Notes under the pieces: model-generated | The model's input: the letters and a program-made list of their open reading frames with translations, nothing else | Told to the model about the DNA's origin: nothing | Database searches by the model: none | Source: Actinoplanes sichuanensis | GTDB taxonomy: Bacteria > Actinomycetota > Actinomycetes > Mycobacteriales > Micromonosporaceae | Direction of reading: 5' to 3' | Assembly (NCBI RefSeq): GCF_033097365.1 | Contig: NZ_AP028461.1 | Location: 1,116,001-1,180,000, forward strand | DNA: 64,000 bases | Shown here: positions 16,893 through 27,500 of the stretch, piece by piece | Layout: each line of letters opens with the position of its first letter | How positions within the stretch are numbered: the stretch's first letter is position 1 | Position numbers and translations under genes: made by a program

Positions 16893-17558
16893 TCACTGAG
16901 CCTGATACCTATACGACGCGAAGATCACGTCGGCGCTGTGCGTGAAGCCGAGGCGGCCGTAGAGGCGGATCGCGTTGTCGTTGTCGTGCACCGCGTGCAG
17001 GAACGGGAGCTCGCCGCGGGCCAGGATGCCGGCCGCCACCGCGAGCGTCAGGCGGGCACCCAGGCCCCGGCCCCGGTGCTCCGGATCGGTGCAGACAGCG
17101 CTCACCTCGGTCCACCCCGGCATCCGAAACCGCTCGCCGGCCATCGCGATCAGTCGGCCGTCGGCATCCCGGATCCCCAGGTAGCGGCCCAGGTCGATGG
17201 TTCGTTTCAGGAACGGGCCGGGCTCGGCGCGAGCGACCAGGTCGAGCATCTCGGGCACGTCCTTCTCGGTGAGCGGGACGGCATCCGGGTCCTCCACCCC
17301 GGACATGCTCTGCCCGATCATCTGTACGCCAGGCGTCACCCGGTCGGTCTGCCACCCCGCGAGCGGGGTGATCGACGGGCCGGTGAGCACGGCATAGTCG
17401 GTGATCGTGGCCAGGTCGCGCCAGGCCGCCGGATCGGCGGGGTCACTGAGCGCGGCGAACGGGGCGATCTCGGGCTGGAATCGGGCGGCGTTGCCCGCGG
17501 CCTCGGCGAAACACGCCTGCGGCCCGGTGAGGGCGGCCCACACGGGGTTGTTCAGCAC
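16893..17558 (-). CDS. GNAT family N-acetyltransferase
   Basis: The 221-residue protein has a divergent N-terminal half and a C-terminal GNAT domain: ISPG-like strand EVSAVCTDPEHRGRGLGARL near 150-170 (acetyl-CoA-binding loop R/Q-x-x-G-x-G) and AIRLYGRLGFTHSADVIF near 195-210. It resembles the FR47-like subgroup in which the N-terminal half binds the acceptor. Translation appears to begin at GTG. The substrate cannot be inferred from the neighbours, a convergent SfnB-like gene and a c-di-GMP gene read on the same strand. Confidence 0.85.
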   Translation of the reverse strand: MLNNPVWAALTGPQACFAEAAGNAARFQPEIAPFAALSDPADPAAWRDLATITDYAVLTGPSITPLAGWQTDRVTPGVQMIGQSMSGVEDPDAVPLTEKDVPEMLDLVARAEPGPFLKRTIDLGRYLGIRDADGRLIAMAGERFRMPGWTEVSAVCTDPEHRGRGLGARLTLAVAAGILARGELPFLHAVHDNDNAIRLYGRLGFTHSADVIFASYRYQAQ

Positions 17559-17639
17559 ACCCCAGACCCTGCCCCCTACCGGGCCGCCGCGCCAGTAGAT
17601 AACCGTCGAACCACCCGCACGCTTATCTGTCGGATGTCA

Positions 17640-20600
17640 TCACACGGTCGCCTGCTGCCGTACCGGATAGGGCTCCGGCTGCACCGCCAGGGCCGGGATG
17701 TCGGCCGGCCACAGCGGCCGGGCGAAGTGGTAGCCCTGACCGTACTGGCAGCCCATGGCGTCCAGCGCGGCCCGCTGACCGGCCTCCTCGATGCCCTCGG
17801 CCACCACCGCGAGGTCCAGGTTGTGCGACAGGGTGACGATCGCGTCGACCAGCGCGTGCTGCTGCCGGCTGTGCAGGATGTCGTCGATGAACGACTTGTC
17901 CAGCTTCAGCACGTCCACCGGCATCTGACGCAGGTAGCTCAGCGAGGAGTAGCCCGTACCGAAATCGTCGATCGCGATCCGCACGCCCATCGCCCGCAGT
18001 GCCTTGAGGTCGGCCAGCACCTTGTCGGCGTCCTTGAGTACCAGGCTCTCGGTGATCTCCAGGAGCAGCCACTCCGGCCGCGCGCCGGTCTCGGCGAGCG
18101 CCTCGCGCACCTGCTGGGCGAAGTCGGCGCCCCGGAACTGCCGGGCCGACACGTTGACACTCACGTACCGCAGCGTGGTGTCCGGGTTCTCGGTCTTCCA
18201 CTGCGTGAACTGCCGCAGCGCCTCCCGCAACACCCAGCCGCCGATGCCGACGATCGCGCCGCTCTCCTCGGCCGCCTCCACGAAGTGGAACGGGCCGAGC
18301 AGCCCCTTGGCCGGGTGCTGCCACCGGACCAGCGCCTCGACGCCGGTGATCCGCTGGTCGACCAGCTCGACGATCGGCTGGAACTGGAGCACGAACTGCT
18401 CGTCCTCGATCGCCTCGTGCAGGGCGGTACGCATCTCCAGCCGCTGCATCATCGCGGTGTGCAGGTCGCTCTGGTAGCGCTGCCAGCCACCCTTGCCGTT
18501 GCCCTTGGCCATGTACAGCGCCAGGTCGGCGTGCCGCAGCAGCTCGGTCGCGGTGTCCGCGTCCCGGTTGGTGGCGACACCGACGCTGCACTTCGCGCTG
18601 ATCATGTGGACGCCACCGTTGCCGTCGATCACCTCGACCGGCACCGACAGGGCCTCGACGAGCGCCGCCGCCACCCGCTCGGCGGCGTCGACCGAGTCGC
18701 TCTGCTCGACCAGGACCGCGAACTCGTCGCCACCCATCCGGGCCGCCGTGCTGCCCTTGCCGATGTTCTCCGAGATCCGCTGGGCCACGGTGAGCAGCAG
18801 CTGGTCACCGACGGCGTGCCCGAGGGTGTCGTTGACCTCCTTGAAGTCGTCCAGGTCGACGAAGAGCACGCCCAGGGTGGCGCCGTCCCGTTCGGCCACG
18901 CAGAACGCCTGCTCCAGCCGGTCCTTCAACAGCACCCGGTTGGCCAGCCCGGTCAGCGCGTCGTGGAACGCCTGGTGGGTGAGGTCCTTCTCCAGGCCGC
19001 GCCGCTCGGTGACGTCGCGCAGGGTCACCACCAGGCCGGCCACCGACGGGTCGTTGCGCAGGTCACGCAGGTCGCACTCGATCTCCATCGGGCGGCCGTC
19101 GGCGCGTACCCCGGTCAGTTGAATGTCGTCGAGGTCGCCGACGCCGGACCGGATCCGGAACAGGATCTCGCGCAGCGCCTCCTGCGAGCCGCCGGCGATC
19201 AGCCCGGCCAGCGGCGACCCGGTCGGGTCGGCACCGAACAGCGTCTCCGCCGACGGGGTCGCGTACCGGATGGTGCCGTTGGCGTCCAGGATCAGGATGA
19301 CGTCGGCGGCGCTCTGGATCAGCGTCCGGAACCAGGTCTCGCCCTCCCGGCGGCTCACCTCGGCGGTCAGCTCGATCCGCTCCAGCACCACGGCGATCTG
19401 CGAGCTGAGCGTTTCGAACGCGGGCAGCAGCAGGTGCAGTACCGGGTCGGCCGCCCCGATCACCAGCCGGCCGGTGCGGTGCCCGGACAGCCGCTGGGTG
19501 GCGTGCACGACGTGCTGGAAACCGCCCGACGAGAAACCCTCCGGCAGGTTCGCGGCCGGGATCCGGCGGACCGCGGTCTCGGCCTCCGAGCCCTCCGCGG
19601 GCGGCAGGAACTGCAGGTGGTACGGCTGGTCGGCGGGCATCAGACGGGCCACCGCCTCCTTGACCGCCCGGGTCACGTCCTCCTCGGTGGCCGCCGCGAA
19701 CAGCAGCGAACCGGCCTCCCGCAGCGCCCGCTCCCGGCTGCCGGCCTGCCGCTGCGACTGCGCCAGATCCGCGACCCGCGCCAGCACCAGCAGGAACATC
19801 AGCGCCGCGGCACCCGCGATCACCGGCGCGTCGACGACACCACCACGGGCGATCTCCGCGTCCCGGCCCTGCACGTACTCCAGCGCCAGCACACCCGGGG
19901 CGATCAGCGCGGCAGTGCTCATCCAGAACAGTCGGTGGCTGCCCATGCCGGGGTTGGGCCGCTCCATCGGCGCGGTCAGCGAGGTCATCGCCGGCCGCAG
20001 CGCGGCGTAACCCATCGCCGAGTAGAAGACGATCCAGCCCAGGTCGACCGGGCCGCCCAGGGCCCACGCGCTGTTCAGCTGCGACTGGCCGTAGAACACG
20101 TCCGAGATCAGCAGCCCGATCATGGCGACGCCGAACGTGGTGACCGAGTCCAGGCGCTTGCCGGAGCCGGTGAACATCCGCAGGATCATCGCCAAAACCA
20201 GCACGTCACCGAGCGGGTAGCCGATCGAGACCAGCTTCTCCAGCATCGACAGGTGCTCGGAGCGGGTGAACGGGGCGATCCAGTAGACCCAGGCCAGCAG
20301 GCCCAGCCCGACCGTCGGCACCAGGGCGTCCAGCAGCGCCGAACGGTTCGCGTCGCCGCTGTTGCGGGCCCTGATCATCATCAGGAGCCCGGCGGTGAGC
20401 AGCGGATAGAACACCAGGTAGAAGAAGTCCGCGACACCCGGGAAATCGGGGGTCTCACCGAGCGCCAGAATCAGGTTGTACGCGCTGTCGCCCGTCGTGA
20501 AGCAGGCGATGGCGAGGCTGATCAGGTACCACGGCAGTCGTCGGCGCGGCCGGTTCAGGCGCACCCCCACCAGCACGGCGATCGCACACGAGTAGCCGAG

Positions 20601-20702
20601 CGCCGCCCAGCTGTACAAGTGCGCGTCCGGGAAGGCGTAGTAGACGATGGTCAGAACCAGCGTCCAAACGCCGAAGCACGCGCGAGCCACTCGCGTCGAC
20701 AA
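17640..20702 (-). CDS. Membrane PAS-GGDEF-EAL cyclic di-GMP protein
   Basis: Starting at TTG with ACGGAG six bases upstream, the protein has about 1,020 residues. A longer frame exists but would overlap the exonuclease gene. Order: about nine membrane segments to residue 320, a GAF-like region, a PAS domain (ETWFRTLIQSAADVILILDANG), GGDEF (RMGGDEFAVL) and EAL (VEALVRWQHP, EITES, DDFGTGYSS, LKLDKSF). Both active-site signatures are intact, so it could make and break cyclic di-GMP. No RxxD inhibitory site precedes GGDEF. The membrane part shares a YPLGD motif with the smaller cyclase at 13947-15488. Confidence 0.9.
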   Translation of the reverse strand: MSTRVARACFGVWTLVLTIVYYAFPDAHLYSWAALGYSCAIAVLVGVRLNRPRRRLPWYLISLAIACFTTGDSAYNLILALGETPDFPGVADFFYLVFYPLLTAGLLMMIRARNSGDANRSALLDALVPTVGLGLLAWVYWIAPFTRSEHLSMLEKLVSIGYPLGDVLVLAMILRMFTGSGKRLDSVTTFGVAMIGLLISDVFYGQSQLNSAWALGGPVDLGWIVFYSAMGYAALRPAMTSLTAPMERPNPGMGSHRLFWMSTAALIAPGVLALEYVQGRDAEIARGGVVDAPVIAGAAALMFLLVLARVADLAQSQRQAGSRERALREAGSLLFAAATEEDVTRAVKEAVARLMPADQPYHLQFLPPAEGSEAETAVRRIPAANLPEGFSSGGFQHVVHATQRLSGHRTGRLVIGAADPVLHLLLPAFETLSSQIAVVLERIELTAEVSRREGETWFRTLIQSAADVILILDANGTIRYATPSAETLFGADPTGSPLAGLIAGGSQEALREILFRIRSGVGDLDDIQLTGVRADGRPMEIECDLRDLRNDPSVAGLVVTLRDVTERRGLEKDLTHQAFHDALTGLANRVLLKDRLEQAFCVAERDGATLGVLFVDLDDFKEVNDTLGHAVGDQLLLTVAQRISENIGKGSTAARMGGDEFAVLVEQSDSVDAAERVAAALVEALSVPVEVIDGNGGVHMISAKCSVGVATNRDADTATELLRHADLALYMAKGNGKGGWQRYQSDLHTAMMQRLEMRTALHEAIEDEQFVLQFQPIVELVDQRITGVEALVRWQHPAKGLLGPFHFVEAAEESGAIVGIGGWVLREALRQFTQWKTENPDTTLRYVSVNVSARQFRGADFAQQVREALAETGARPEWLLLEITESLVLKDADKVLADLKALRAMGVRIAIDDFGTGYSSLSYLRQMPVDVLKLDKSFIDDILHSRQQHALVDAIVTLSHNLDLAVVAEGIEEAGQRAALDAMGCQYGQGYHFARPLWPADIPALAVQPEPYPVRQQATV

Positions 20703-20806
20703 TGCGTACTCCGTTCGTCGGGCGGCAGGGTTGCCGACCCGCCGTATCGGGGCCGCGGACCCCGATCTGAGCGCACCGCCCCGCCCGCAACCGGACGGCA
20801 ACCGTC

Positions 20807-21715
20807 CTATCCCGCTATCGCGTCCACCAGCCGACGGGCCGAGCCGGCCAGATTCCAGCGCTCGGCCAGCGCCAACAACGCGTCCGGGTCGCGGGGCGAG
20901 CCCGTCAGCACCGGGTCGAAATCGGGCAACGGCACGTCGGTGGCGACCTTGCACACCGGCAGCGCCTTCGCCAGGTAGTCACGGGACGCCTCGAGCTTCG
21001 TGCGCACCCCGGGCGCGAAACCGGCATCCGGGTCGTCGAGGGCGGCCACGATCTGCTCGACCCCGCCATACCGCTCGATCAGCCGGGCCGCCGTCTTCTC
21101 CCCGACTCCGGCGACCCCGGGCAGCCCGTCACTCGGGTCGCCGCGCATCGCCGCGAAATCCGCGTACCAGCGGGCCTCGACCCCGTACTTGGCGAGCACC
21201 AGGGCCTCGTCGGCGTCCTCCAGCTTCGCCACGCCCCGCCCGCAGTACAGCAGCCGGGTCCGCCGCGAGTCGTCGACCAGCTGGAACAGATCCCGATCAC
21301 CGGACACCACCTCGACCGGTGCCGGCTGCCCGGCGGCGAGTGTCCCCAGGACGTCGTCGGCCTCGTAGCCCGGCACCCCGAACGCCGGGATCCCGATCGC
21401 GGCCAGCGCCTCCAGCAGGATCGGCACCTGCTTCTCCAGCGAGGCGGGCACCTCCTCGACATCACCGTGCGCGACCCGGTGCTTCTTGTACGACGGCACC
21501 AGCTCCACCCGCCACGCCGGCCGCCAGTCCGCGTCCAGCGCGCACACCACCCGATCCGGCCGTCTGGTCCGGATCAGCTGAGCGAGCATGTCGAGAAAAC
21601 CGCGAATCGCGTTGACCGGCTCGCCGGCCTCGGTCTGCGCGGCCTTCTCCGGAATCCCGTGAAAGGCACGGAAGTAGAGACTGGGGGCGTCAACGGCCAG
21701 CAGTGGTCGGCTCAC
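20807..21715 (-). CDS. 5'-3' exonuclease (DNA polymerase I N-terminal-domain type)
   Basis: The 302-residue stand-alone protein matches the FEN-like domain of DNA polymerase I. Metal-binding acidic residues occur in LLAVDAPSLYFRAF, ALDADWRPAWR, GYEADDVLGTLA and VVSGDRDLFQLV, and the helix-hairpin-helix is DGLPGVAGVGEKTAARLI. It should remove flaps or RNA primers in DNA repair and replication. The ATG is well placed and the length is normal for the actinobacterial stand-alone family. The next gene on the strand begins about 105 bases downstream. Confidence 0.93.
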   Translation of the reverse strand: MSRPLLAVDAPSLYFRAFHGIPEKAAQTEAGEPVNAIRGFLDMLAQLIRTRRPDRVVCALDADWRPAWRVELVPSYKKHRVAHGDVEEVPASLEKQVPILLEALAAIGIPAFGVPGYEADDVLGTLAAGQPAPVEVVSGDRDLFQLVDDSRRTRLLYCGRGVAKLEDADEALVLAKYGVEARWYADFAAMRGDPSDGLPGVAGVGEKTAARLIERYGGVEQIVAALDDPDAGFAPGVRTKLEASRDYLAKALPVCKVATDVPLPDFDPVLTGSPRDPDALLALAERWNLAGSARRLVDAIAG

Positions 21716-21895
21716 CGCCCCACCCTAGTCGCCGCGCCCCGCCGGACCGGGCCCCGGTCCGGATGCGGTGAGCGTGGCGGCGCGCAAAACAATCCTCGAA
21801 AAATGTTATGTGCGCTGTCGCGAGAAAGTCGCACGAGCAATGGATATCGAAAACTTGAAGCGCCGGAAATCGTCTGGCAATATCGACTCGCTGAT

Positions 21896-21909
21896 TGTTA
21901 GCGTTCTCA
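21896..21909 (+). promoter_or_regulatory. Candidate LacI-type operator upstream of the GH62 gene
   Basis: TGTTAGCGTTCTCA matches 11 of 14 positions of the palindrome TGTTAGCGCTAACA that precedes many actinobacterial plant-polysaccharide hydrolase genes. The left half is perfect and the right half degraded. It lies 72 bases before the GH62 start, in a locally AT-rich stretch that probably holds the promoter. Confidence 0.45.
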
Positions 21910-21980
21910 ATCTGATTGCCGGATAGTTCCCCGGTCCGCGATCACCCGTTCCCCCTTCCCCTAATCCCCGGGAGAACCCC

Positions 21981-23495
21981 ATGTCGATGGGTGAGCTCAC
22001 ACCCGTACCCTCAAGGCGACGGCGGCCCTGGCGCACTGCTCTCGCCGCGCTGGTCCTGATCTCCGGAGGCGGCGCCGTCGCGGTGACCGCCACCGCCGCG
22101 TCCGCCGCCACGATCGACACCAGTGCGTCGTATGTGCTGGTCAACCGCACGAGTGGCAAGGCCCTCGACGTCTACAACCTGGCCACCAACGACGGCGCCC
22201 GCATCACCCAGTGGACCCGTAACGACCAGGCCCAGCAGCAGTGGCAGTTCGTCGACTCCGGTGGCGGCTTCTACCGGCTGAAGTCACGGCACTCCGGCAA
22301 GGTCCTCGACGTCTACAACCTCTCGACCGCCGACGGCGGCTCGATCGTGCAGTGGACAGACAACAACACCACGAATCAGCAATTCAGCATTCAGGACATC
22401 GACGGCTACATCCAGCTGATCAACCGCAACAGCGGCAAGGCCGTCGAAGTGCAGGGCGCATCGACCGCCGACAACGCCAACATCGTCCAGTACAGCGACT
22501 GGAACGGCGCCAATCAGCAGTGGCAGCTGGTGCGGGTCGGCGGCGGCACGTCCTCACCGTCACCGTCCAACCCCGGTGGCACCTGCACACTGCCGTCGAG
22601 CTACCGCTGGTCGTCGACCGGTGTGCTGGCGACTCCGCGTTCCGGCTGGGCGTCGCTCAAGGACTTCACCGTCGCGCCCTACAACGGCCAGCAGCTCGTC
22701 TACGCCACCACCCACGGTGTCGGCACCGGCAGTGACTGGGGCTCGATGAACTTCGGCCTGTTCACCAACTGGTCGCAGATGGGCTCGGCGTCGCAGAACG
22801 CGATGAACCAGCGAGCCGTCGCGCCGTCGCTGTTCTACTTCGCGCCGAAGAACATCTGGGTGCTGACCTACCAGTGGGGTGCGGCGCCGTTCATGTACCG
22901 CACGTCGAACGACCCGACCAACCCGAACGGCTGGTCCGCGGCGCAGCCCCTGTTCACCGGATCGATCACCGGCTCCAACACCGGCCCGATCGACCAGACG
23001 GTCATCGGTGACAGCCAGAACATGTACCTGTTCTTCGCCGGCGACAACGGCAAGATCTACCGGGCGAGCATGCCGATCGGGAACTTCCCCGGCAACTTCG
23101 GATCCTCGTACACCACGATCATGAGCGACACCGCGGAGAACCTCTTCGAGGCGCCGCAGGTCTACAAGGTGCAGGGCCAGAACCAGTATCTGATGATCGT
23201 CGAGGCCCAGAGCTCCAACGGCCGCTACTTCCGCTCGTTCACCGCGACCAGCCTGAACGGTTCGTGGACGCCGAACGCGGCCACCCAGAGCAACCCGTTC
23301 GCCGGCAAGGCCAACAGTGGCGCCACCTGGACCAACGACATCAGCCACGGTGAGCTGCTGCGTACCAGCGCCGACCAGACCATGACCATCGACCCCTGCA
23401 ACCTGCAACTGCTGTACCAGGGCCGTGCGCCCGGCTCGGGCGGCGACTACGGCCAGTGGCCGTACCGGCCGGGCCTGCTGACCCGCCAGCGCTGA
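21981..23495 (+). CDS. Secreted GH62 alpha-L-arabinofuranosidase with ricin-type CBM13 lectin domain
   Basis: The 504-residue secreted enzyme should remove arabinose side groups from arabinoxylan. GGGAG lies seven bases before the ATG. A long Arg-rich signal peptide ends ASAA near 42. A ricin-type lectin follows (about 48-185) with three repeats containing [16 protein letters not shown] and GKAVEVQG and QQW/QQF motifs. After a Ser/Pro linker comes GH62, with [18 protein letters not shown], the catalytic-base Asp in [11 protein letters not shown], and the acid Glu in [11 protein letters not shown]. Both domains are complete. No sugar transporter lies nearby. Confidence 0.95.
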   Translation: MSMGELTPVPSRRRRPWRTALAALVLISGGGAVAVTATAASAATIDTSASYVLVNRTSGKALDVYNLATNDGARITQWTRNDQAQQQWQFVDSGGGFYRLKSRHSGKVLDVYNLSTADGGSIVQWTDNNTTNQQFSIQDIDGYIQLINRNSGKAVEVQGASTADNANIVQYSDWNGANQQWQLVRVGGGTSSPSPSNPGGTCTLPSSYRWSSTGVLATPRSGWASLKDFTVAPYNGQQLVYATTHGVGTGSDWGSMNFGLFTNWSQMGSASQNAMNQRAVAPSLFYFAPKNIWVLTYQWGAAPFMYRTSNDPTNPNGWSAAQPLFTGSITGSNTGPIDQTVIGDSQNMYLFFAGDNGKIYRASMPIGNFPGNFGSSYTTIMSDTAENLFEAPQVYKVQGQNQYLMIVEAQSSNGRYFRSFTATSLNGSWTPNAATQSNPFAGKANSGATWTNDISHGELLRTSADQTMTIDPCNLQLLYQGRAPGSGGDYGQWPYRPGLLTRQR

Positions 23496-23504
23496 CCCGC
23501 GCGG

Positions 23505-23537
23505 CGAGCCGCCCCACCGATCCGGAGGGGCGGCTCG
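23505..23537. terminator. Bidirectional hairpin between the GH62 and aldo/keto reductase genes
   Basis: CGAGCCGCCCC (23505-23515) pairs perfectly with GGGGCGGCTCG (23527-23537) around an eleven-base loop. It lies ten bases past the GH62 stop and 23 bases past the convergent reductase stop, so it can serve both genes. Confidence 0.85.
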
Positions 23538-23559
23538 TCCGTGCTCGTGGCTCGATCGT

Positions 23560-24525
23560 CTAGTGGCCGATCACGGCGTGCGGATGGTACGGGGCCTCCA
23601 GCGCGGCGATCTCGTCGTCGGTCAGTTTCAGGTCGACGGCGGCGGCCGCGTCGTCGATATGGGACTGCCGGGAGGCGCCGATGATCGGGGCGGTCACCGC
23701 CGGCTTGGCGAGCAGCCAGGCCAGGGCCACCCGCGCCGGGGACGTGTCGCGGGTCTTCGCCACGTCGGCGACCACGTCGGCCACCGCGAAGTCCTCCTCG
23801 TTCGACAGGCGGGCCATCATCTGGTCGGTCCGGGCCCGCACCGATGCGGCGGCGCGGCCGCGGGCCAGCACGCCCCGGGCGAGAGGACTCCACGGGATCA
23901 CACCGACACCCGTCTCGAGGCAGTACGGCAGCATCTCCCGTTCCTCCTCGCGGTAGGTGAGGTTGTACTGCGGCTGCATCGACACGAACTTCGTCCAGCC
24001 GTGCTTCTCCGCGGTGAACTGGGCGGTCGCGAACTGCCACGCATACATCGTGGAGGCGCCGAGGTAGCGGGCCTTTCCGGCCTTCACCACGTCGTGCAGG
24101 GCCTCCATGGTCTCCTCGATCGGCGTGTGCCGGTCCCAGCGGTGGATCTGGTAGAGGTCGACGTGGTCGGTGCCGAGCCGCCGCAGCGAGCGGTCGATCG
24201 AGGCCATGATGTGTTTGCGGGACAGGCCGCGGTCGTTGACGCCGTCCCCGACCGGGAAGAACACCTTGGTGGCGAGCACGTAGTCGTCGCGGTGGTTGAA
24301 CAGGGAGCGCAGCAGCCGTCCGGTGATCTCCTCGCTGCCGCCGACCGAATACATGTCGGCGGTGTCGAAGAACGTGATGCCCTGCTCGACGGCACGCCGC
24401 ACGATCGGGGTGGCGGCCTGCTCGTCGAGCACCCAGTCACGCCAGTCGCGCGAGCCGTAGGTCATCATGCCGAGGCAGATCCGGGACACCTTGAGGCCGG
24501 TCCGGCCGAGCCGTACGTATTCCAT
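23560..24525 (-). CDS. Aldo/keto reductase
   Basis: The 321-residue NADPH-dependent oxidoreductase starts MEYVRLGRTGLKVSRICLG. The catalytic tetrad is visible: Asp and Tyr in FFDTADMYS, Lys in LATKVFFP and His in LYQIHRWD. The C-terminal VTAPIIGASRQSHIDDA binds the cofactor phosphate. AGGGTGA upstream supports this ATG rather than the GTG nine bases before. It follows the AfsR-like gene by about ten bases and is probably in the same transcript. The substrate is unknown; the family acts on aldehydes, ketones and quinones. Confidence 0.92.
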   Translation of the reverse strand: MEYVRLGRTGLKVSRICLGMMTYGSRDWRDWVLDEQAATPIVRRAVEQGITFFDTADMYSVGGSEEITGRLLRSLFNHRDDYVLATKVFFPVGDGVNDRGLSRKHIMASIDRSLRRLGTDHVDLYQIHRWDRHTPIEETMEALHDVVKAGKARYLGASTMYAWQFATAQFTAEKHGWTKFVSMQPQYNLTYREEEREMLPYCLETGVGVIPWSPLARGVLARGRAAASVRARTDQMMARLSNEEDFAVADVVADVAKTRDTSPARVALAWLLAKPAVTAPIIGASRQSHIDDAAAAVDLKLTDDEIAALEAPYHPHAVIGH

Positions 24526-24535
24526 GTCGATCACC

Positions 24536-27500
24536 CTATTTCGGCGGGGCCGCCCGGTCTGCCCCCTCCAACTCGGCCAGCAGCGCGGCGGTCTCGGCCC
24601 GGCCCGGCTCGTGGCCGGTCTGCTCGTGTACGCCGAGCGCCTCCTTGGCCGCGCCGAGTGCCTCCGCGTCCCGCCCGAGCGCCCGCAGCGCCACCGCGAG
24701 GGCGGTCAACGCCTGTCCTTCGAGCAGCAGGAACTGCCCGGCCCGGGCGGCGTCGACGGCTTCGGCGGCGAGTTCCGCGGCCCGCTCCGGGTCGCTGCCG
24801 GCATGGGCCCGCGACAACACGACGAGCAGTTGGGTGGCCGGCTGCCGGATGCCGAGCGAGCGGACCCCGTCGAGCGCGGCGACCAGTTCGGTGATCGCCT
24901 CGCCGGCCCGCCCGGACGCGATCAGCATCTCGGCGTGCCGATGGGTCAGCTGCCAACCGCTCATCACATCGACCCGCCCGGCCATCGTGGCGCGGGACCG
25001 TTCCAGGATCCGCCACGCCTCCTGATGGCGGCCCTGCCGGTAGACGAGCACCGCCCGGTCGGCCTCGGCCAGCGCGGCCAGGTGGGTGTTGCCCTCCGCG
25101 GCCAGGATCGTGATCGCCTCGTCGAGCGGCTGCACGGACTCCTCGTCGCGGCCCTGCAGCCGGCGGATCTCGGCCAGGTTCAGCAGGCTGATCGCGCGGC
25201 TGAAACCGCTCTGGTGGTTCTCGCTGGCCAGGGTCTGCTCGAAGCAGTCGGCGGCCTCGGCCAGCTGCCCGATCAGCAGCAGGATCAAACCCACCTTGCC
25301 GAGATACTGCGGGGGTACGATCCCGGCCGCCATCGACAGGTCGAAGGCGCGCCGCGCGTGGTCGGCGGCCGGTCGCAGCTCGCCGGCGAACATGTGGTGC
25401 ACGCTCAGCGAGTTGTGCGCGTCGGCTTCGATGTCGTGCCAGCCGATGTCGTGGGCCAGGTCGAGGCAGCGCTGGGCGTGCACCCGGCACCGTTCGTCGT
25501 GCCCGTCGGTGGTGTAGGCGCGGGCCATCACCAGGTCGGCGGCGGCCCGCGCCCGAGGGTCCCCGATGCCGGTGGCGGCTTCCAGTGCGGCCCGCCCCAG
25601 CACCAGGGCGGTGGCCCCGTCGAGCCGCCCGTTGAAGAAGAACCGGCAGGCGAACGCGAGCCGCCACACCGCCTCCGGACAGCCCAGCCCGGTTCCCGAC
25701 TCGATGACGGCGATGATGTTGGCGAGTTCCGCGGCGAACCACTCCCGGGCCTGGCCGGCGTCGGTGAACCGGGTGACGGTGCCACTGCCGGGCGCCTGCG
25801 CGTAGGCCGGGTACAGCACGGCGACTGCCGATTCGACGGCACCGACCAGCCATCCGGTCAGCCGTCGCAGCGCGGGCGCCCACTCCGCGGCGTCCGTCCG
25901 GCTCCGGGCGTACTCCCTGGTCAGGTCGTGCATGCTGAAACGGCCGGGCTGATGCTCGATGAGCAGGCTGGCGTCGGCCAGCGCCCGCACGATCTCCTCG
26001 GCCGCCGCCGGATCGCCGCCGGTCAGCGCGGCCACCGCCTCCGCGGTGACGTCCCCGCCCGGCACCGGGCCGAGCAGCCGCAGCGCACGCTGCTGGGCCA
26101 CCGACAACGACCGGTACGACTGGTCGAACACGGCCCGCAGGTTGCTCGCCGGGTCGCCCTCGATGGCGAGCGAGTCGAGGGCGGTCTCGGCGACATAGCC
26201 GGCGATGCTCTGTGCCGGCCGGACACTGAGATGGGCGGCGGCGATGCGCACCGCCAGCGGCAGCCGCCCGCAGACGGCGACCAGGTCGTCGGCCGCCTCC
26301 GGTTCGGCGGCCACCCGGTCCGCGCCGAGGATGCGGGTGATCAAGGCCAGCGCGTCGGCGTGCGGCAGCAGCCCCAGGTCGAGGCGGCGGGCGCCGTCCC
26401 GGGCGATCAGGCCGCTGAGCGTGTCCCGGCTGGTGACCAGCACCAGGGCGGGGGAGGACCCGGGCAGCAGCGGGCGGACCTGCTCGGCCGAGCGTGCGTT
26501 GTCCAGCACCAGGAGCACCCGCTGCCCGGCCAGGGTCGCCCGGAACAGCGCGGACGCGGCGTCGAGGTCGGACGGCACCCGCTGCGGGGGTACCCCGAGG
26601 GCGGCGAGCAGCGTGCTGAGTGCCTCGGCCGGGCGCAGCGGGGCGCGTTCCTCGTACCCCCGCAGGTTGATGTAGAGCTGGCCGTCCGGGAACCGGTCCG
26701 CGGTCAGGTGCCCCCAGTGCACGGTCAGCGCCGATTTGCCGACCCCGCCCACCCCGACCGTGCCGACCACCAGCAGGTCGGCGTCGGTGGTGAGCTCGTC
26801 GAGCCGGGCCAGTTCGGCGTCGCGGCCGGTGAAGTCGGGGATGTCGCGAGGCAGGAACCGCCGCCGAGGCGTGGCGGGCCGGGCGTCGTGGGCCGCGGCC
26901 GGTGCCCGCAGCGCCTCGTCGTTGCCGAGGACGCCCTGGTGCAGGGCGGTCAGTTCGGGGCCGGGCTCGACACCGATCTCGTCGACCAGTAGCCGGTGTG
27001 TCCGCCGGTAGACGGCCAGTGCCTCGGCCTGCCGCCCGGCCCGGTAGAGCGCCAGCATCAGGCAGCCGGCCAGTCGTTCGCGCAGCGGCGCGGCGGCTGC
27101 GGCGGCGGTCAGCTCGGGCAGCACCGTGTCGTGGTGGCCGAGGTCGAGCTCCCACGCGAACAGCTGCTCCATCGCGGTGAGTCGGCGGTCGTCGAGGGAG
27201 ACCCGGGCCGGTTCCACCCAGGCGCCGCTGACCCCGCCCAGCGCCGGGCCGGTCCATAGTGCCAGGCCGTCCCGTAGGACCGTAACCGCCGTCTCCAGGT
27301 CGCCGCGGCCGGCGTGCTCGCGGGCCGTGGTCACCGACCCCTCGAAGGCCAGCAGGTCGAGCCGGGCCGCGTCGGCGTCGAGCCGGTAGCCGCCGTGCAC
27401 GCTGGTCACCGGCTCGGCGCCGGCCGCCCGCAGAGCCCGGCGGACCGCCGACACGGCGGCGAACACCTGGGTCCGGGCGGTGGCCGGCGGCTCGGTCTCC

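Noticed and set aside
20703..20954. N-terminal extension of the GGDEF-EAL protein
   Set aside because: It would overlap the exonuclease coding end, is Arg/Gly-rich without membrane character, and a ribosome-binding site supports the TTG at 20702.
16557..20978. 1,473-codon frame on the plus strand opposite the PAS-GGDEF-EAL gene
   Set aside because: It is rich in Arg, Gln, His and Val with no motif, as expected from the antisense of a high-GC gene whose own domains are clear.
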